From contig JADLAF010000039.1 in the NCBI GenBank assembly GCA_020848375.1, forward strand, positions 1 to 61,031: DNA of 61,031 nucleotides. Reading direction: 5' to 3'. Position 1 is the stretch's first letter, and every line of letters starts with the position of its first letter. Source of the DNA: Ignavibacteriaceae bacterium (GTDB lineage Bacteria; Bacteroidota; Ignavibacteria; Ignavibacteriales; Ignavibacteriaceae). The position numbers and the translations under genes are program-made. A model generated the notes under the pieces. The model saw only the letters and a program-made list of their open reading frames with translations, did no database searches and was not told the DNA's origin. This document shows, piece by piece, positions 18,107-26,762 of the stretch.

Positions 18107-19102
18107 TTATCCTTCCCCTGTTTTAACTACAACTCGCCCGGTTACTTTTCCTTTTAATATTTTTTCTATATATGGCTTTAATTCGCCGAGTGAAACTTCT
18201 GTAACTAATTCTTCCGGGATTTCAGGTTTCCAGAAGGTGGCAAGATTCTTCCACAGTTGAACGCGCAGGTCATAAGGTGTTTCGGCGGAGTTCACTCCCA
18301 GCATATTAACTCCGCGTATGATAAAAGGAAAGACCGGCATGGTCAGCAAGGAAGAGTTTGCAAGCCCGAGCACTGCCACATTGCCAAATGGTTTAGTTGA
18401 ACGCACTACTGTTGAGAGTATATCTCCGCCCACAGTGTCAATTGCATGAGCCCATCTGCCGCTGAGAAGTCCGCGGTCTGTTGTGTCTTTTAACTCAGCA
18501 GAGCTGATGATTTCCGATGCCCCAATCCGGCGAAGGTAGTCATGTTTCTCTTCTTTCAATGTTGCGGCGCTTACCTCATAGCCAAGATGATCAAGAAGCA
18601 GAACGGATATTGATCCCACGCCTCCGGTTGCACCGGTGACAAGAACCGGTCCCTGGTCGGGTGCCATACCATTTACCAGCATGCGTTGCAGCGCCAGAGC
18701 GGCTGTATATCCGGCGGTTCCGTGAATCATTGCGTGCTTCATGCTAAGCCCGAGAGGGAGAGGAACAACCCACGCTGTGGGGACACGTATATACTGACCA
18801 AATCCGCCCGGAGTGTTCATGCCAAGATCATATCCGGTTACCAGAACCTGATCACCCTCTTTAAAGCGGGAGGAGTGTGATTCGGCTATATATCCTGCCG
18901 CATCTATGCCAGGAGTAAACGGATATTTCCGTGTAACACCTTTATTGCCGGTGGCAGAAAGGGCATCCTTATAGTTAAGCGATGAATATTCAACTTTTAT
19001 GAGCACTTCTCCGGCGGGGAGGTTATCAGAGTTAAGTTCTGTGACAACCTGCTCAAACACACCGTTTTCACGTTCATACGCTACAAGGGCCTGATACTGC
19101 AT
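18107..19102 (-). CDS. acuI: YhdH/AcuI-type NADPH-dependent oxidoreductase
   Basis: 331 residues of the zinc-free MDR quinone-oxidoreductase family. SSLNYKDALSATG near 40 and PGIDAAG at 64-70 are subfamily marks, and the nucleotide-binding VTGATGGVGS is at 155-164. YhdH/AcuI members reduce acrylyl-CoA to propionyl-CoA. The family call is firm; the exact substrate is inferred. Last gene of a four-gene minus-strand operon, 13 bases after hemC. Confidence 0.82.
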   Translation of the reverse strand: MQYQALVAYERENGVFEQVVTELNSDNLPAGEVLIKVEYSSLNYKDALSATGNKGVTRKYPFTPGIDAAGYIAESHSSRFKEGDQVLVTGYDLGMNTPGGFGQYIRVPTAWVVPLPLGLSMKHAMIHGTAGYTAALALQRMLVNGMAPDQGPVLVTGATGGVGSISVLLLDHLGYEVSAATLKEEKHDYLRRIGASEIISSAELKDTTDRGLLSGRWAHAIDTVGGDILSTVVRSTKPFGNVAVLGLANSSLLTMPVFPFIIRGVNMLGVNSAETPYDLRVQLWKNLATFWKPEIPEELVTEVSLGELKPYIEKILKGKVTGRVVVKTGEG

Positions 19103-19115
19103 ATATATCCCGGCG

Positions 19116-20072
19116 TTATTTTACTTTTTGTTCTTTTCCTGCCTGTTCGTAGATCTCAGCAAGAATTTTATCTGCACCGGCTTTAATTAAATCTTTCGCC
19201 AGCTTTTTGCCAACCGCGACCGGATTCTTTTTACTGCCACGCAAACGTTTGCGGAAGGTGACGGTACCGTCAACAGAGCCGACTATTGCATCAAGATAGA
19301 GTCCTGAGCTGTTTACTGTAGCATACGCTCCGATGGGAACCTGACATCCCCCCTCAAGCTCTTTGAGAAGAGTACGTTCAGCTATAACCGCTGCGTAGGT
19401 GGCTTCATCGTGCAAAACGCGAAGGATTTCGCGAACCTCCAGATTATCCTGGTGTATCTCAATGCCAAGCGCGCCCTGACCGACAGCCGGGAGCATAACA
19501 TCTTTGGGTATATATGAAGATATATACTGTTTCAGCCCGAGGCGTTCAACACCTGCGCGGGCGAGGATGATGGCGTCCCACTTTGAACTTAAGAAAGTCT
19601 TGATGCGTGAAGGAACATTACCGCGCAATTCTTCAATCTTTATATCCGGTCTCAGGTGAAGTAACTGACTGCGGCGGCGGAGAGAGCCGGTACCAACTAT
19701 AGCACCTTCAGGGAGAGAGTCAATAGTGGTTTTCTTTTTTCTTGCGATTAACACATCTTCAACAGCGTGGCGTTTGGTTACGCAGGAAAGCAGCAGTCCA
19801 TCGGGGAGTGTGGTCTGCAGGTCTTTTAAGCTATGCACAGCCAGATCAATTGATTTTTCGAGCAGCGCTACTTCAAGCTCTTTGGTAAAAAGGCCCTTGT
19901 CTCCGATTTTTGACAGTGCAATATCAAGAATTTTATCCCCCTTGGTCTTGATGATTTTTATTTCAACTTCTATTTTTTTGTTTTTCTTTTCAAGCTCCCT
20001 TTTAACATGATATGCCTGCCAGAGGGCAAGTTCGCTGCCGCGTGAGCCGATTATGATTTTCTTTTTCGCCAT
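19116..20072 (-). CDS. hemC: Hydroxymethylbilane synthase (porphobilinogen deaminase)
   Basis: 318 residues. GSRGSELALWQ at the N-terminus and LEGGCQVPIG carrying Cys243, which holds the dipyrromethane cofactor, are diagnostic. It polymerises four porphobilinogens into hydroxymethylbilane in tetrapyrrole synthesis. It sits between a glycosyltransferase and an oxidoreductase gene, while hemD, hemE and hemN are clustered 32 kb away on the other strand. Starts 15 bases after its upstream neighbour, so expression is linked to the glycosyltransferases. Confidence 0.95.
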   Translation of the reverse strand: MAKKKIIIGSRGSELALWQAYHVKRELEKKNKKIEVEIKIIKTKGDKILDIALSKIGDKGLFTKELEVALLEKSIDLAVHSLKDLQTTLPDGLLLSCVTKRHAVEDVLIARKKKTTIDSLPEGAIVGTGSLRRRSQLLHLRPDIKIEELRGNVPSRIKTFLSSKWDAIILARAGVERLGLKQYISSYIPKDVMLPAVGQGALGIEIHQDNLEVREILRVLHDEATYAAVIAERTLLKELEGGCQVPIGAYATVNSSGLYLDAIVGSVDGTVTFRKRLRGSKKNPVAVGKKLAKDLIKAGADKILAEIYEQAGKEQKVK

Positions 20073-20087
20073 GTGACGTTTCCGTAA

Positions 20088-21224
20088 TTATGTAAAATTT
20101 GCTATATATTCGCCCACTCGGGAGGTACCGTTTGTAAGGCGTGCCTTTTGTATATTCATTATAAAACTCTGATACCAGAGCTCATCATCAAACAGCCGGT
20201 GAACCAGCGGAGGGATGCGTGAAGAGTTTTTTTCAAACAACCCCATGTTGTTGTTGACGATATACTCTACATTGCCTTTTTCCTGCTCCCAGAGGTAGTC
20301 AACCACGATGGGTACTTTTTGCGTGTGCAGTATCTCCATAAAAGTTGAGGCACCGCATTTGGTGATGACCACATCAGAAATGTTTATCAGGTCATAAACA
20401 AAATCAACGTATCCAAATATATGTAAATCGCTGATTCCTTTTTCAGCTTTCATCCGTTCGAGTTTGGCTTTTAGCTCCTGATTTCTGCCGCATACCACCG
20501 CAACGGGTTTTGTAAATCCGGAATCGTATAACTGTGTGAGAATCGGGTAGGCGTTTGCAAGACCGTCACCGCCGCCGAGTAGCAGCAATAGTTTCTGCTC
20601 AGGTCTGAAGCCATGTTTTAGTTTAAGTGCAGGAATCTGATCTTTGGGCACCGGAGTTGAAAACTTCTGATCAAGAATGAACGGGAAAGCCGTTACACGG
20701 TTTTCGGGGATTCCCATACTGATACATCTTTCACGGAGCGACTCACTGAACACGACAAAATTCTGATTTTTTCTCATAAACCAAAGAGGATGAGCGGTAA
20801 ATGGATCTGTAACAACCGTGATAACAGGTATGGTGAGGTTATGCTTTTTCAGAATTTCAAATATGGGGGCATAAGAAAAGAAATGAAAGACCACAATCTT
20901 TGCCGGCTTTTTTTCCAGAATCATTTTTTCAAGATATTTTCTTGAATGAAAGTGAGCCAGATAGCGGTTCCAGTAAGCAATGGGTTTGAGCTTGTTTGTG
21001 AAATATAGGAATTCATAATACCACTGTGCCTTTGCCTGAAGGATTCGGTAGCCGTCTTCCAAAATATACCTGGAAATTGGCCCCGCCTCCTCAAATGCAT
21101 TGACTAATACCGGGTTTATGCTGTCGGAATATGCACTGTTAAGATAATTGGCCACGGAGCGTGCCGGAGCCAGATGACCGCCGCCGGTTTTGAGATATAT
21201 CAAAAGATAGTTTTCTTTATTCAC
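20088..21224 (-). CDS. MGDG-synthase/MurG-like GT28 glycosyltransferase
   Basis: 378 residues with a GT-B fold plan. The N-terminal TGGGHLAPA loop is typical of monogalactosyl-diacylglycerol synthase and processive glycolipid transferases. LLLLLGGGDG near 215 and the donor-binding ITKCGASTFMEIL followed by VVDYLWEQE in the C-terminal domain fit a UDP-sugar GT28 enzyme. It probably glycosylates a membrane lipid. GTG start, 4 bases after the previous stop. Acceptor and sugar are unknown. Confidence 0.75.
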   Translation of the reverse strand: MNKENYLLIYLKTGGGHLAPARSVANYLNSAYSDSINPVLVNAFEEAGPISRYILEDGYRILQAKAQWYYEFLYFTNKLKPIAYWNRYLAHFHSRKYLEKMILEKKPAKIVVFHFFSYAPIFEILKKHNLTIPVITVVTDPFTAHPLWFMRKNQNFVVFSESLRERCISMGIPENRVTAFPFILDQKFSTPVPKDQIPALKLKHGFRPEQKLLLLLGGGDGLANAYPILTQLYDSGFTKPVAVVCGRNQELKAKLERMKAEKGISDLHIFGYVDFVYDLINISDVVITKCGASTFMEILHTQKVPIVVDYLWEQEKGNVEYIVNNNMGLFEKNSSRIPPLVHRLFDDELWYQSFIMNIQKARLTNGTSRVGEYIANFT

Positions 21225-21228
21225 AACA

Positions 21229-22584
21229 TCATCTCAGCAACGGTGAGTCTTCCTGCTTCATGGTTCCGGTTTCAAGCACTTCCCGGATTTTATATATACC
21301 AAGCTTGCGTGCCTTCAGGAATCCTGACCATGCGGCCTCAGCTAAGCGGCCCTTTTTGAGAAAGTCAAACAACCATTCATCAGTATGGTCGGGGTCAAGC
21401 TGTTTGATGCCGGCGGTGATATCGTTAAGCCAGTATTTATTAAACTGCTCCTGTGAACCTATGGCGGGGGACATAACTATGGGTATCCCCAGACCGCTGT
21501 AAAATGAAAGTTCGCTCGGCTTTGTCCAGAGTATATCCGTGTCGTGAATGATCTGATTAAATGCTGAAAAATATTCGTCAAGTGTATCGCGGTAGATAAT
21601 CTCAACAAACGGAGATGCATTAAAATATTTTTCTTTCAGTTCGGTGAAGTAGTTGTGCACCTCAGGCCTGATGCCCGCAACAAGATTAATCTTTACTTCT
21701 CCGGCTTCAATTTTTGAGCGGAGTGATTTTGCAATCTTCAGAGCCATTTCTTTCTGAGCTCCGGCACCGCCGACTGCGTAAGTAACGGTAAGCATGGGTC
21801 CCGGTTTTGCCTGCTGAAAATCCTCACCGAGAAAATATTCAACACTTTTGTGATGCCGCTGCAAAAATTTTTGTTTTGGGTCAAGCTGTAGCAAACGGCG
21901 TGAGAGATCTTTCTTAAGAACGGTAAGTTCAGGTCCGCCCAGCAGTTCATCCGGCAGCGGGAATCCGGTGATGTATATACGGTTATCGGGCACGCCGTAG
22001 GTTCGGAGCCGCTGAGCAGCTTTGCCGCATGGAGCGAAATATTTAATTCTGCTTTCCCACGGCTGCTCGGCTACCCAGACGCGGTTAAGGTCAGCATCAC
22101 AAATGATGCAATATATATCATCATGCCCGGCTAAATCAGCCGCAATAGCCGGCGCGTAAAACGAGGTGATCATAGGGAGATGACGGGTTCTGATTTTCTC
22201 TACCATTCCGGCACAGAGTCCTCCTTTGATACCGGCGACCAGGCGTCTGAGCTGAAAATTAGGGCGTGAAAGATTTCTCATCGGATAAAGGGAGGGAATG
22301 AAGAGAAGGGTATCCAGAAGTCCAAAAAGGGGTTTGCCGATCACGGGAATAGAACTGAGCCGCGAAAAAAACTCATAGATGCGGAGCATTCTTCTCCACA
22401 GTTTTTTTTCTGAGGGGGAAATATCCTGCATCGAGCCGACTGTAATAATACCCTCGTAAGCTAAATCCCTAAGGGGATATACGGCTCGCTGATGTCCGTA
22501 CCCCATATCTGCCGAGACGATCCAGGAAAGCGGAGAGGGCTTCACCGGGGTCAGTTTATTGGACGGTTCAGAAAGTGTCAGCAA
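21229..22584 (-). CDS. Glycosyltransferase-like protein paired with GT28 gene
   Basis: About 451 residues from a TTG at 22584, chosen because an AGGA lies 8 bases upstream. A longer frame to an ATG at 22746 would overlap the divergent peptidase gene and add non-conserved sequence; a GTG at 22545 is another option. The N-terminal SADMGYGHQRAVYPL resembles the GGGH loop of MGDG-synthase-type enzymes, and VTYAVGGAGAQKEMA and KPSELSFYSGLGIPIVM occupy the places of GT-B donor-site motifs. So this is a probable GT-B relative working with the next gene, 4 bases downstream. No characterised homologue is recognised. Confidence 0.6.
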   Translation of the reverse strand: MLTLSEPSNKLTPVKPSPLSWIVSADMGYGHQRAVYPLRDLAYEGIITVGSMQDISPSEKKLWRRMLRIYEFFSRLSSIPVIGKPLFGLLDTLLFIPSLYPMRNLSRPNFQLRRLVAGIKGGLCAGMVEKIRTRHLPMITSFYAPAIAADLAGHDDIYCIICDADLNRVWVAEQPWESRIKYFAPCGKAAQRLRTYGVPDNRIYITGFPLPDELLGGPELTVLKKDLSRRLLQLDPKQKFLQRHHKSVEYFLGEDFQQAKPGPMLTVTYAVGGAGAQKEMALKIAKSLRSKIEAGEVKINLVAGIRPEVHNYFTELKEKYFNASPFVEIIYRDTLDEYFSAFNQIIHDTDILWTKPSELSFYSGLGIPIVMSPAIGSQEQFNKYWLNDITAGIKQLDPDHTDEWLFDFLKKGRLAEAAWSGFLKARKLGIYKIREVLETGTMKQEDSPLLR

Positions 22585-22711
22585 AAAGAAAATCCTGATT
22601 TCATGGTCACAAAATAAGGAATGCAGGAATATCTGACCGGAAGAGGGAGCATTATTCCTTTGTTTTGGAGAAAAAAAGCATAAATTTAACAAATGATTAA
22701 CCGGATAATTT

Positions 22712-23575
22712 GTGGAAACACTTGAAATTATAGAGGAAATTGCCAAAATACCTTCATTTACGGCTCGTGAGGAGCGGCTGCATCCGTTTATCTATAAATT
22801 TTGTGATTCGCTGAAAATACCCGGTTTGGAAATTGTACCGGTAACCGGAAATAATCTGGTGGTCAGAATTCCGGGAAAGAGGAAGGGGCGGGTTATTGCT
22901 CTGAGCGCCCACTTAGATAAAATTGATCATTTTGGCGGACAGGAAAAAGAAGTGCTGGACTTTAGCAATGACGGGGTGAAGATAACCGGTCTGCTTGATG
23001 ATGCTGTCGGGGTGGGTATTATATTGGGGCTGATGCAGCAGTATCACTCACATGAATTCTTCGATGTATTTCTGCTCTTTTCGGAGTGTGAGGAGGGGGT
23101 CAGACCCCGAAATGCCACGGCTGAAGAAATAAGCATGGCTAAGTCCCTCACGGCGATGGTCGGCTCAGAGCGGATTTCCAGGTACCTGATTGAGAACAAT
23201 ATCGCACCGGACATTGTTGCTACTGTTGATGTTACCCCCAAGTTTGCGGGGAGCGAAGGTATTGCGGTATATGAAACCTTCTGGTCAGGAAAAATATATA
23301 AGCCGTCAGAAGAGCTGCTTATGAAAACCAGAAGCGTAACTGACTATTTCAGAAGGCGGGATGTGAATATCCTGTTTTCTCATAATGTAAACGATTATAT
23401 AAACTACGGTCTGATGCTTAATGCACATTATAATCCTAAGGGAAAGGAAATCGTAAGTATTGCTATTGAACCGGCAGTGTATCCGTATCACTCCCATGCA
23501 GAGAGTGTATATATAGCTGACATCATAAAAATTGAAGAGCTGCTGCCGAATCTGTTGATACGATACATAGTATAA
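22712..23575 (+). CDS. M42/M28-type metallopeptidase
   Basis: 287 residues from a GTG at 22712. Metal ligand motifs are in family order: H67xD69 in SAHLDKID, D96/D97 in GLLDDAVG, the E127-E128 pair in SECEEG, D173 in TVDVTP, and a terminal His in YPYHSHAE. This fits a di-zinc aminopeptidase, slightly shorter than the usual ~350 residues. No signal peptide, so cytoplasmic. Divergent from the glycosyltransferase operon. The TAA stop is the first part of a TAATTAGTGATTAG repeat. Confidence 0.75.
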   Translation: METLEIIEEIAKIPSFTAREERLHPFIYKFCDSLKIPGLEIVPVTGNNLVVRIPGKRKGRVIALSAHLDKIDHFGGQEKEVLDFSNDGVKITGLLDDAVGVGIILGLMQQYHSHEFFDVFLLFSECEEGVRPRNATAEEISMAKSLTAMVGSERISRYLIENNIAPDIVATVDVTPKFAGSEGIAVYETFWSGKIYKPSEELLMKTRSVTDYFRRRDVNILFSHNVNDYINYGLMLNAHYNPKGKEIVSIAIEPAVYPYHSHAESVYIADIIKIEELLPNLLIRYIV

Positions 23576-23654
23576 TTAGTGATTAGCAATTTGTAATTAG
23601 TAATGAATTATGAATAATGAATTTTCAATTATCAACTTTTAACTTCTTATCCGT
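23576..23654. repeat. AT-rich TAATTAG / TGAATTATGAATAATGAA repeat
   Basis: Imperfect short repeats TTAGTGATTAG...TTAGTAATGAATTATGAATAATGAATTTTC containing stop codons in many frames. Same family as at 14550, 30612, 30688, 52129, 59587 and 60700. Confidence 0.7.
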
Positions 23655-26600
23655 TTGTTACGTTTTACTTTTTTACTGCTTTGCTTTACAATAATTGAGC
23701 TTATGGCTCAGGCGCCGGAACTCGTAGTGCCAATAGGGCATACGAGTATAATCAGAACCATGGATTTTTCCTTTGATAACCGTCTGCTGCTTTCTGGTTC
23801 AGATGATGAGGCAATTAAGTTGTGGGATGTGGCCTCTGGCAGAGAGTTGAGGACCATACGGTTGCATGATAACCGCATCAGATATGTAAGGTTTCTTAAA
23901 GGGGACACTGTCGCTTTCAGTTTTGCGTGGGGCAGTCAGTTATATCTCTTTGATATCAGAAACGGAAAGAAGCTTCGATCCCTTTCGTTTAAAGGTTCGG
24001 TGAGCGAGGCAGTGGTTGATGACGGAAAGGTTTGCGCCGCTTCTCTTATTGACAGGGACAGTATATATATTCAAAGACTTTCTGATGATTCTGTTGTTGC
24101 CGCGGTTACATCCGGAGGTCGGGTAAGCAAAATTGCCATAAACAGACGGGGTGACGCGGTTTCCTGGATAACTCAAACCGGAACTGTCTTTTTATATGAT
24201 GTTCATGGAGAAAAAACCTACCTGATTGCCGATTCAGTGGAGGGAACCCCGGAATCACTCACGCTTTCAGCAAGCGGCAGATATCTATCCGCCGGGTTTG
24301 CGGACGGCACCGTGACGCTCTGGGATACGAGGGATAATTCACAGCTTTACAGCGCTAAAGTACACACAAACCGCGTTGAATATATTGTTATAACGGATAG
24401 CCCCTTTATGCTATATACCGCGGGGTGGGACCGGGCCATTCGCGAAATAAACCTGAAAGAAAACACTTCCTTTATCGTGGCTGATAATCTGAGTATGTTC
24501 ACACTTCCTGCTCTCTCCCGTGACGGAAGTTGCTTTGCTTATAGCATTTCTTCCGACATTATTACAGTATATACAGATGGAAAATGGAAGCTGATTCTCA
24601 CTCAGGGTTCTGGTATAAGAGGATTGCGATACGACAAAGTAAAGAATATGCTTTATTCTGTTGATAATAAAGGCATTGCGGCGTGGAATCTGCAAGACAG
24701 GGAAGTATTGAAGCGTATAACGGCCTCCGGACTTACGGGAGCACTTGATGTTGCGCCAAGCGGAACACATCTTCTCGCAGGAACGTTCAGTGATGGAGTT
24801 GCTGAATATCTGGCAGAAAAACCAGATTCATTTTTTATATATTACGGTCCGGTGTCAACCGTGACTGATGTCGGATACTCCCCGGATGGTTCTTTGATAA
24901 CCGCGGTCGGAAAGGATTCAATTCTCTGGCAATGGAATGCGGATACTCAGGATGCTCATGTTGCCGCCTACGCTCCGCGGGGCTACTATGAGTCTTTCGC
25001 ATTTTCTAGGGATGGAAAATTCCTGGCGGCGGGCAACAGAGATTCAACTATTACCTTGTGGCGTTTTGATTCTGTTGCGGTTGAAAAAATTCTCCATGGA
25101 CAAAAACTGACATCGGATATTGTTTTCTCTTCAGACAGCAGAATGTTTGTCACAACAAGTGTTGACGGCTCCGTGAAAATCTGGGAAGCACTTACCGGTA
25201 AACCTGTTACTACACTATTTGACAATAATACCTATCTGCTTCAGATCGCCTGGTCCGGTGATATGGAACATCTGGCATTCGGGAATTTGGACAGGAATCT
25301 TTATCTGACTAATGTTACCACCGGTGAAACAGAAGAACTAACCGGACACCAGGGCTGGATTGAGGGAGTTGCGTTTATTAAGGGGGACAGTCTCCTTGCA
25401 AGCGCTAGTATGGACGGCACGGTGATTGTCTGGGATATATATACCCGCGAGGAGTTGATAAGAGTAATTCCCTTAGACAGTGCAGACTGGGTTGCGGTTA
25501 TGCCAGACGGCCGCTTTGACGGTTCACGAAAGGGGATTGAGATGATGTATCTGGTTAAGGGAACGGAAATCATTCAGCTTGATTCCTATTATGATCTTTA
25601 TTATACGCCCGGGTTACTCAGCAGTGTTATCAGCGGCGAACTACGTCCTTTTCAGGGAACTCAAAAATCAATTGAACAGATAAAACCATCACCTTTAGTT
25701 GAGATTATTCCTGGTAAGGAGAGGAAATATAAAACGGGCGAAACCCGGTTTGCGGTAAGAGTATTAAACAGAGGGGGCGGGGTGAACAGTGTAAAGCTCT
25801 TTCATAACGGAAAACTGATTGATCAAAAGCCGGCGGGGAATATTGAATCGGAGGATTTTACTTTCAGTCTTGAACTTCTGCCGGATACAAATGTGATTAC
25901 CGTAACAGCGGATAATCTTGACGGATTGGAGTCAGCCCCCGCCGTGCTAAAACTATTTGCGTCTGGAACCCGGCCTTTGTCGCGCCTATATATATTAGGA
26001 ATCGGAATCAATCAGTATAAAAACGGGAAATATAATCTTTCCGGTGCGGTTACTGACGTGCAGAAATTGTCTCAACTGATTGCAGAGAAAAGCAAAAATG
26101 TTTTCGCCGGAATTGAAACGAAACTCATAACAAATAAAAAAGCAGTCAAAACCGAACTGGTAAAAGAGTTAACACGACTCAGGAAAAAGGTTAAGCCCTC
26201 CGATGTGTTTATCCTGCTCTATTCAGGTCACGGCGTAGTTGGCGCAGAGGGTGCGGGGAGTGAAGAGTTTTACTTTGTTTTGCATGATGTGTTAAATATG
26301 TACGGCTCTGAAGCGGACATGAGGAAGAGGGGACTTTCATCTTCAGAGCTGAAAGATTTACTTGCGGGAATAAAAGCAAACAAACAGCTTGTGGTTATTG
26401 ATGCGTGTCAGGCAGGCGGAGCGCTTGAGTCATTCGCGCTGCGTGGAGTGCAGGAGGAGAAGGCAATCAACTCACTTGCCAGAAACTCCGGTGTTTTTTT
26501 GCTGGCTTCAAGTTCAAAAAATCAGCTTGCAAAAGAGGTAGGTGAGCTTGGAATGGGTATATACAGCTATGCGCTTTATGAGGCGATAAACTGTATGGGA

Positions 26601-26762
26601 GACATTGATTCGGACGGCATTGTGAATGTGCGCGAGATTGAACAATATACACGCCGCCGCCTGTTTGAACTGACAAGGCGTTATAATCTTTCCCCTCAGT
26701 ATCCTGTAAGCTGGATGGTAATGCAGGATTTCCCTGTAACTATATGCGGAACAAAACAATGA
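23655..26762 (+). CDS. Exported WD40-repeat caspase-like protease, copy 1
   Basis: 1035 residues from a TTG start at 23655. The signal peptide ends near AQA (about residue 20). An N-terminal WD40 propeller region follows, about residues 25-640, with GHTSIIRTMDFS...IKLWD-type repeats. A link segment contains DWVAVMPDGRFDGS, then a beta-sandwich-like part around 700-770. The C-terminal caspase domain (peptidase C14, about 775-1000) has catalytic His859 in YSGHG and Cys918 in DACQAGG, so it appears active. Other bacterial WD40-caspase proteins are known; the signal peptide points to a periplasmic or surface role. The stop overlaps the next gene by ATGA. Confidence 0.85.
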   Translation: MLRFTFLLLCFTIIELMAQAPELVVPIGHTSIIRTMDFSFDNRLLLSGSDDEAIKLWDVASGRELRTIRLHDNRIRYVRFLKGDTVAFSFAWGSQLYLFDIRNGKKLRSLSFKGSVSEAVVDDGKVCAASLIDRDSIYIQRLSDDSVVAAVTSGGRVSKIAINRRGDAVSWITQTGTVFLYDVHGEKTYLIADSVEGTPESLTLSASGRYLSAGFADGTVTLWDTRDNSQLYSAKVHTNRVEYIVITDSPFMLYTAGWDRAIREINLKENTSFIVADNLSMFTLPALSRDGSCFAYSISSDIITVYTDGKWKLILTQGSGIRGLRYDKVKNMLYSVDNKGIAAWNLQDREVLKRITASGLTGALDVAPSGTHLLAGTFSDGVAEYLAEKPDSFFIYYGPVSTVTDVGYSPDGSLITAVGKDSILWQWNADTQDAHVAAYAPRGYYESFAFSRDGKFLAAGNRDSTITLWRFDSVAVEKILHGQKLTSDIVFSSDSRMFVTTSVDGSVKIWEALTGKPVTTLFDNNTYLLQIAWSGDMEHLAFGNLDRNLYLTNVTTGETEELTGHQGWIEGVAFIKGDSLLASASMDGTVIVWDIYTREELIRVIPLDSADWVAVMPDGRFDGSRKGIEMMYLVKGTEIIQLDSYYDLYYTPGLLSSVISGELRPFQGTQKSIEQIKPSPLVEIIPGKERKYKTGETRFAVRVLNRGGGVNSVKLFHNGKLIDQKPAGNIESEDFTFSLELLPDTNVITVTADNLDGLESAPAVLKLFASGTRPLSRLYILGIGINQYKNGKYNLSGAVTDVQKLSQLIAEKSKNVFAGIETKLITNKKAVKTELVKELTRLRKKVKPSDVFILLYSGHGVVGAEGAGSEEFYFVLHDVLNMYGSEADMRKRGLSSSELKDLLAGIKANKQLVVIDACQAGGALESFALRGVQEEKAINSLARNSGVFLLASSSKNQLAKEVGELGMGIYSYALYEAINCMGDIDSDGIVNVREIEQYTRRRLFELTRRYNLSPQYPVSWMVMQDFPVTICGTKQ

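Noticed and set aside
22584-22746. N-terminal extension of the glycosyltransferase-like gene to the ATG at 22746
   Set aside because: It would overlap the divergent peptidase gene and adds low-quality sequence; TTG 22584 has an SD.
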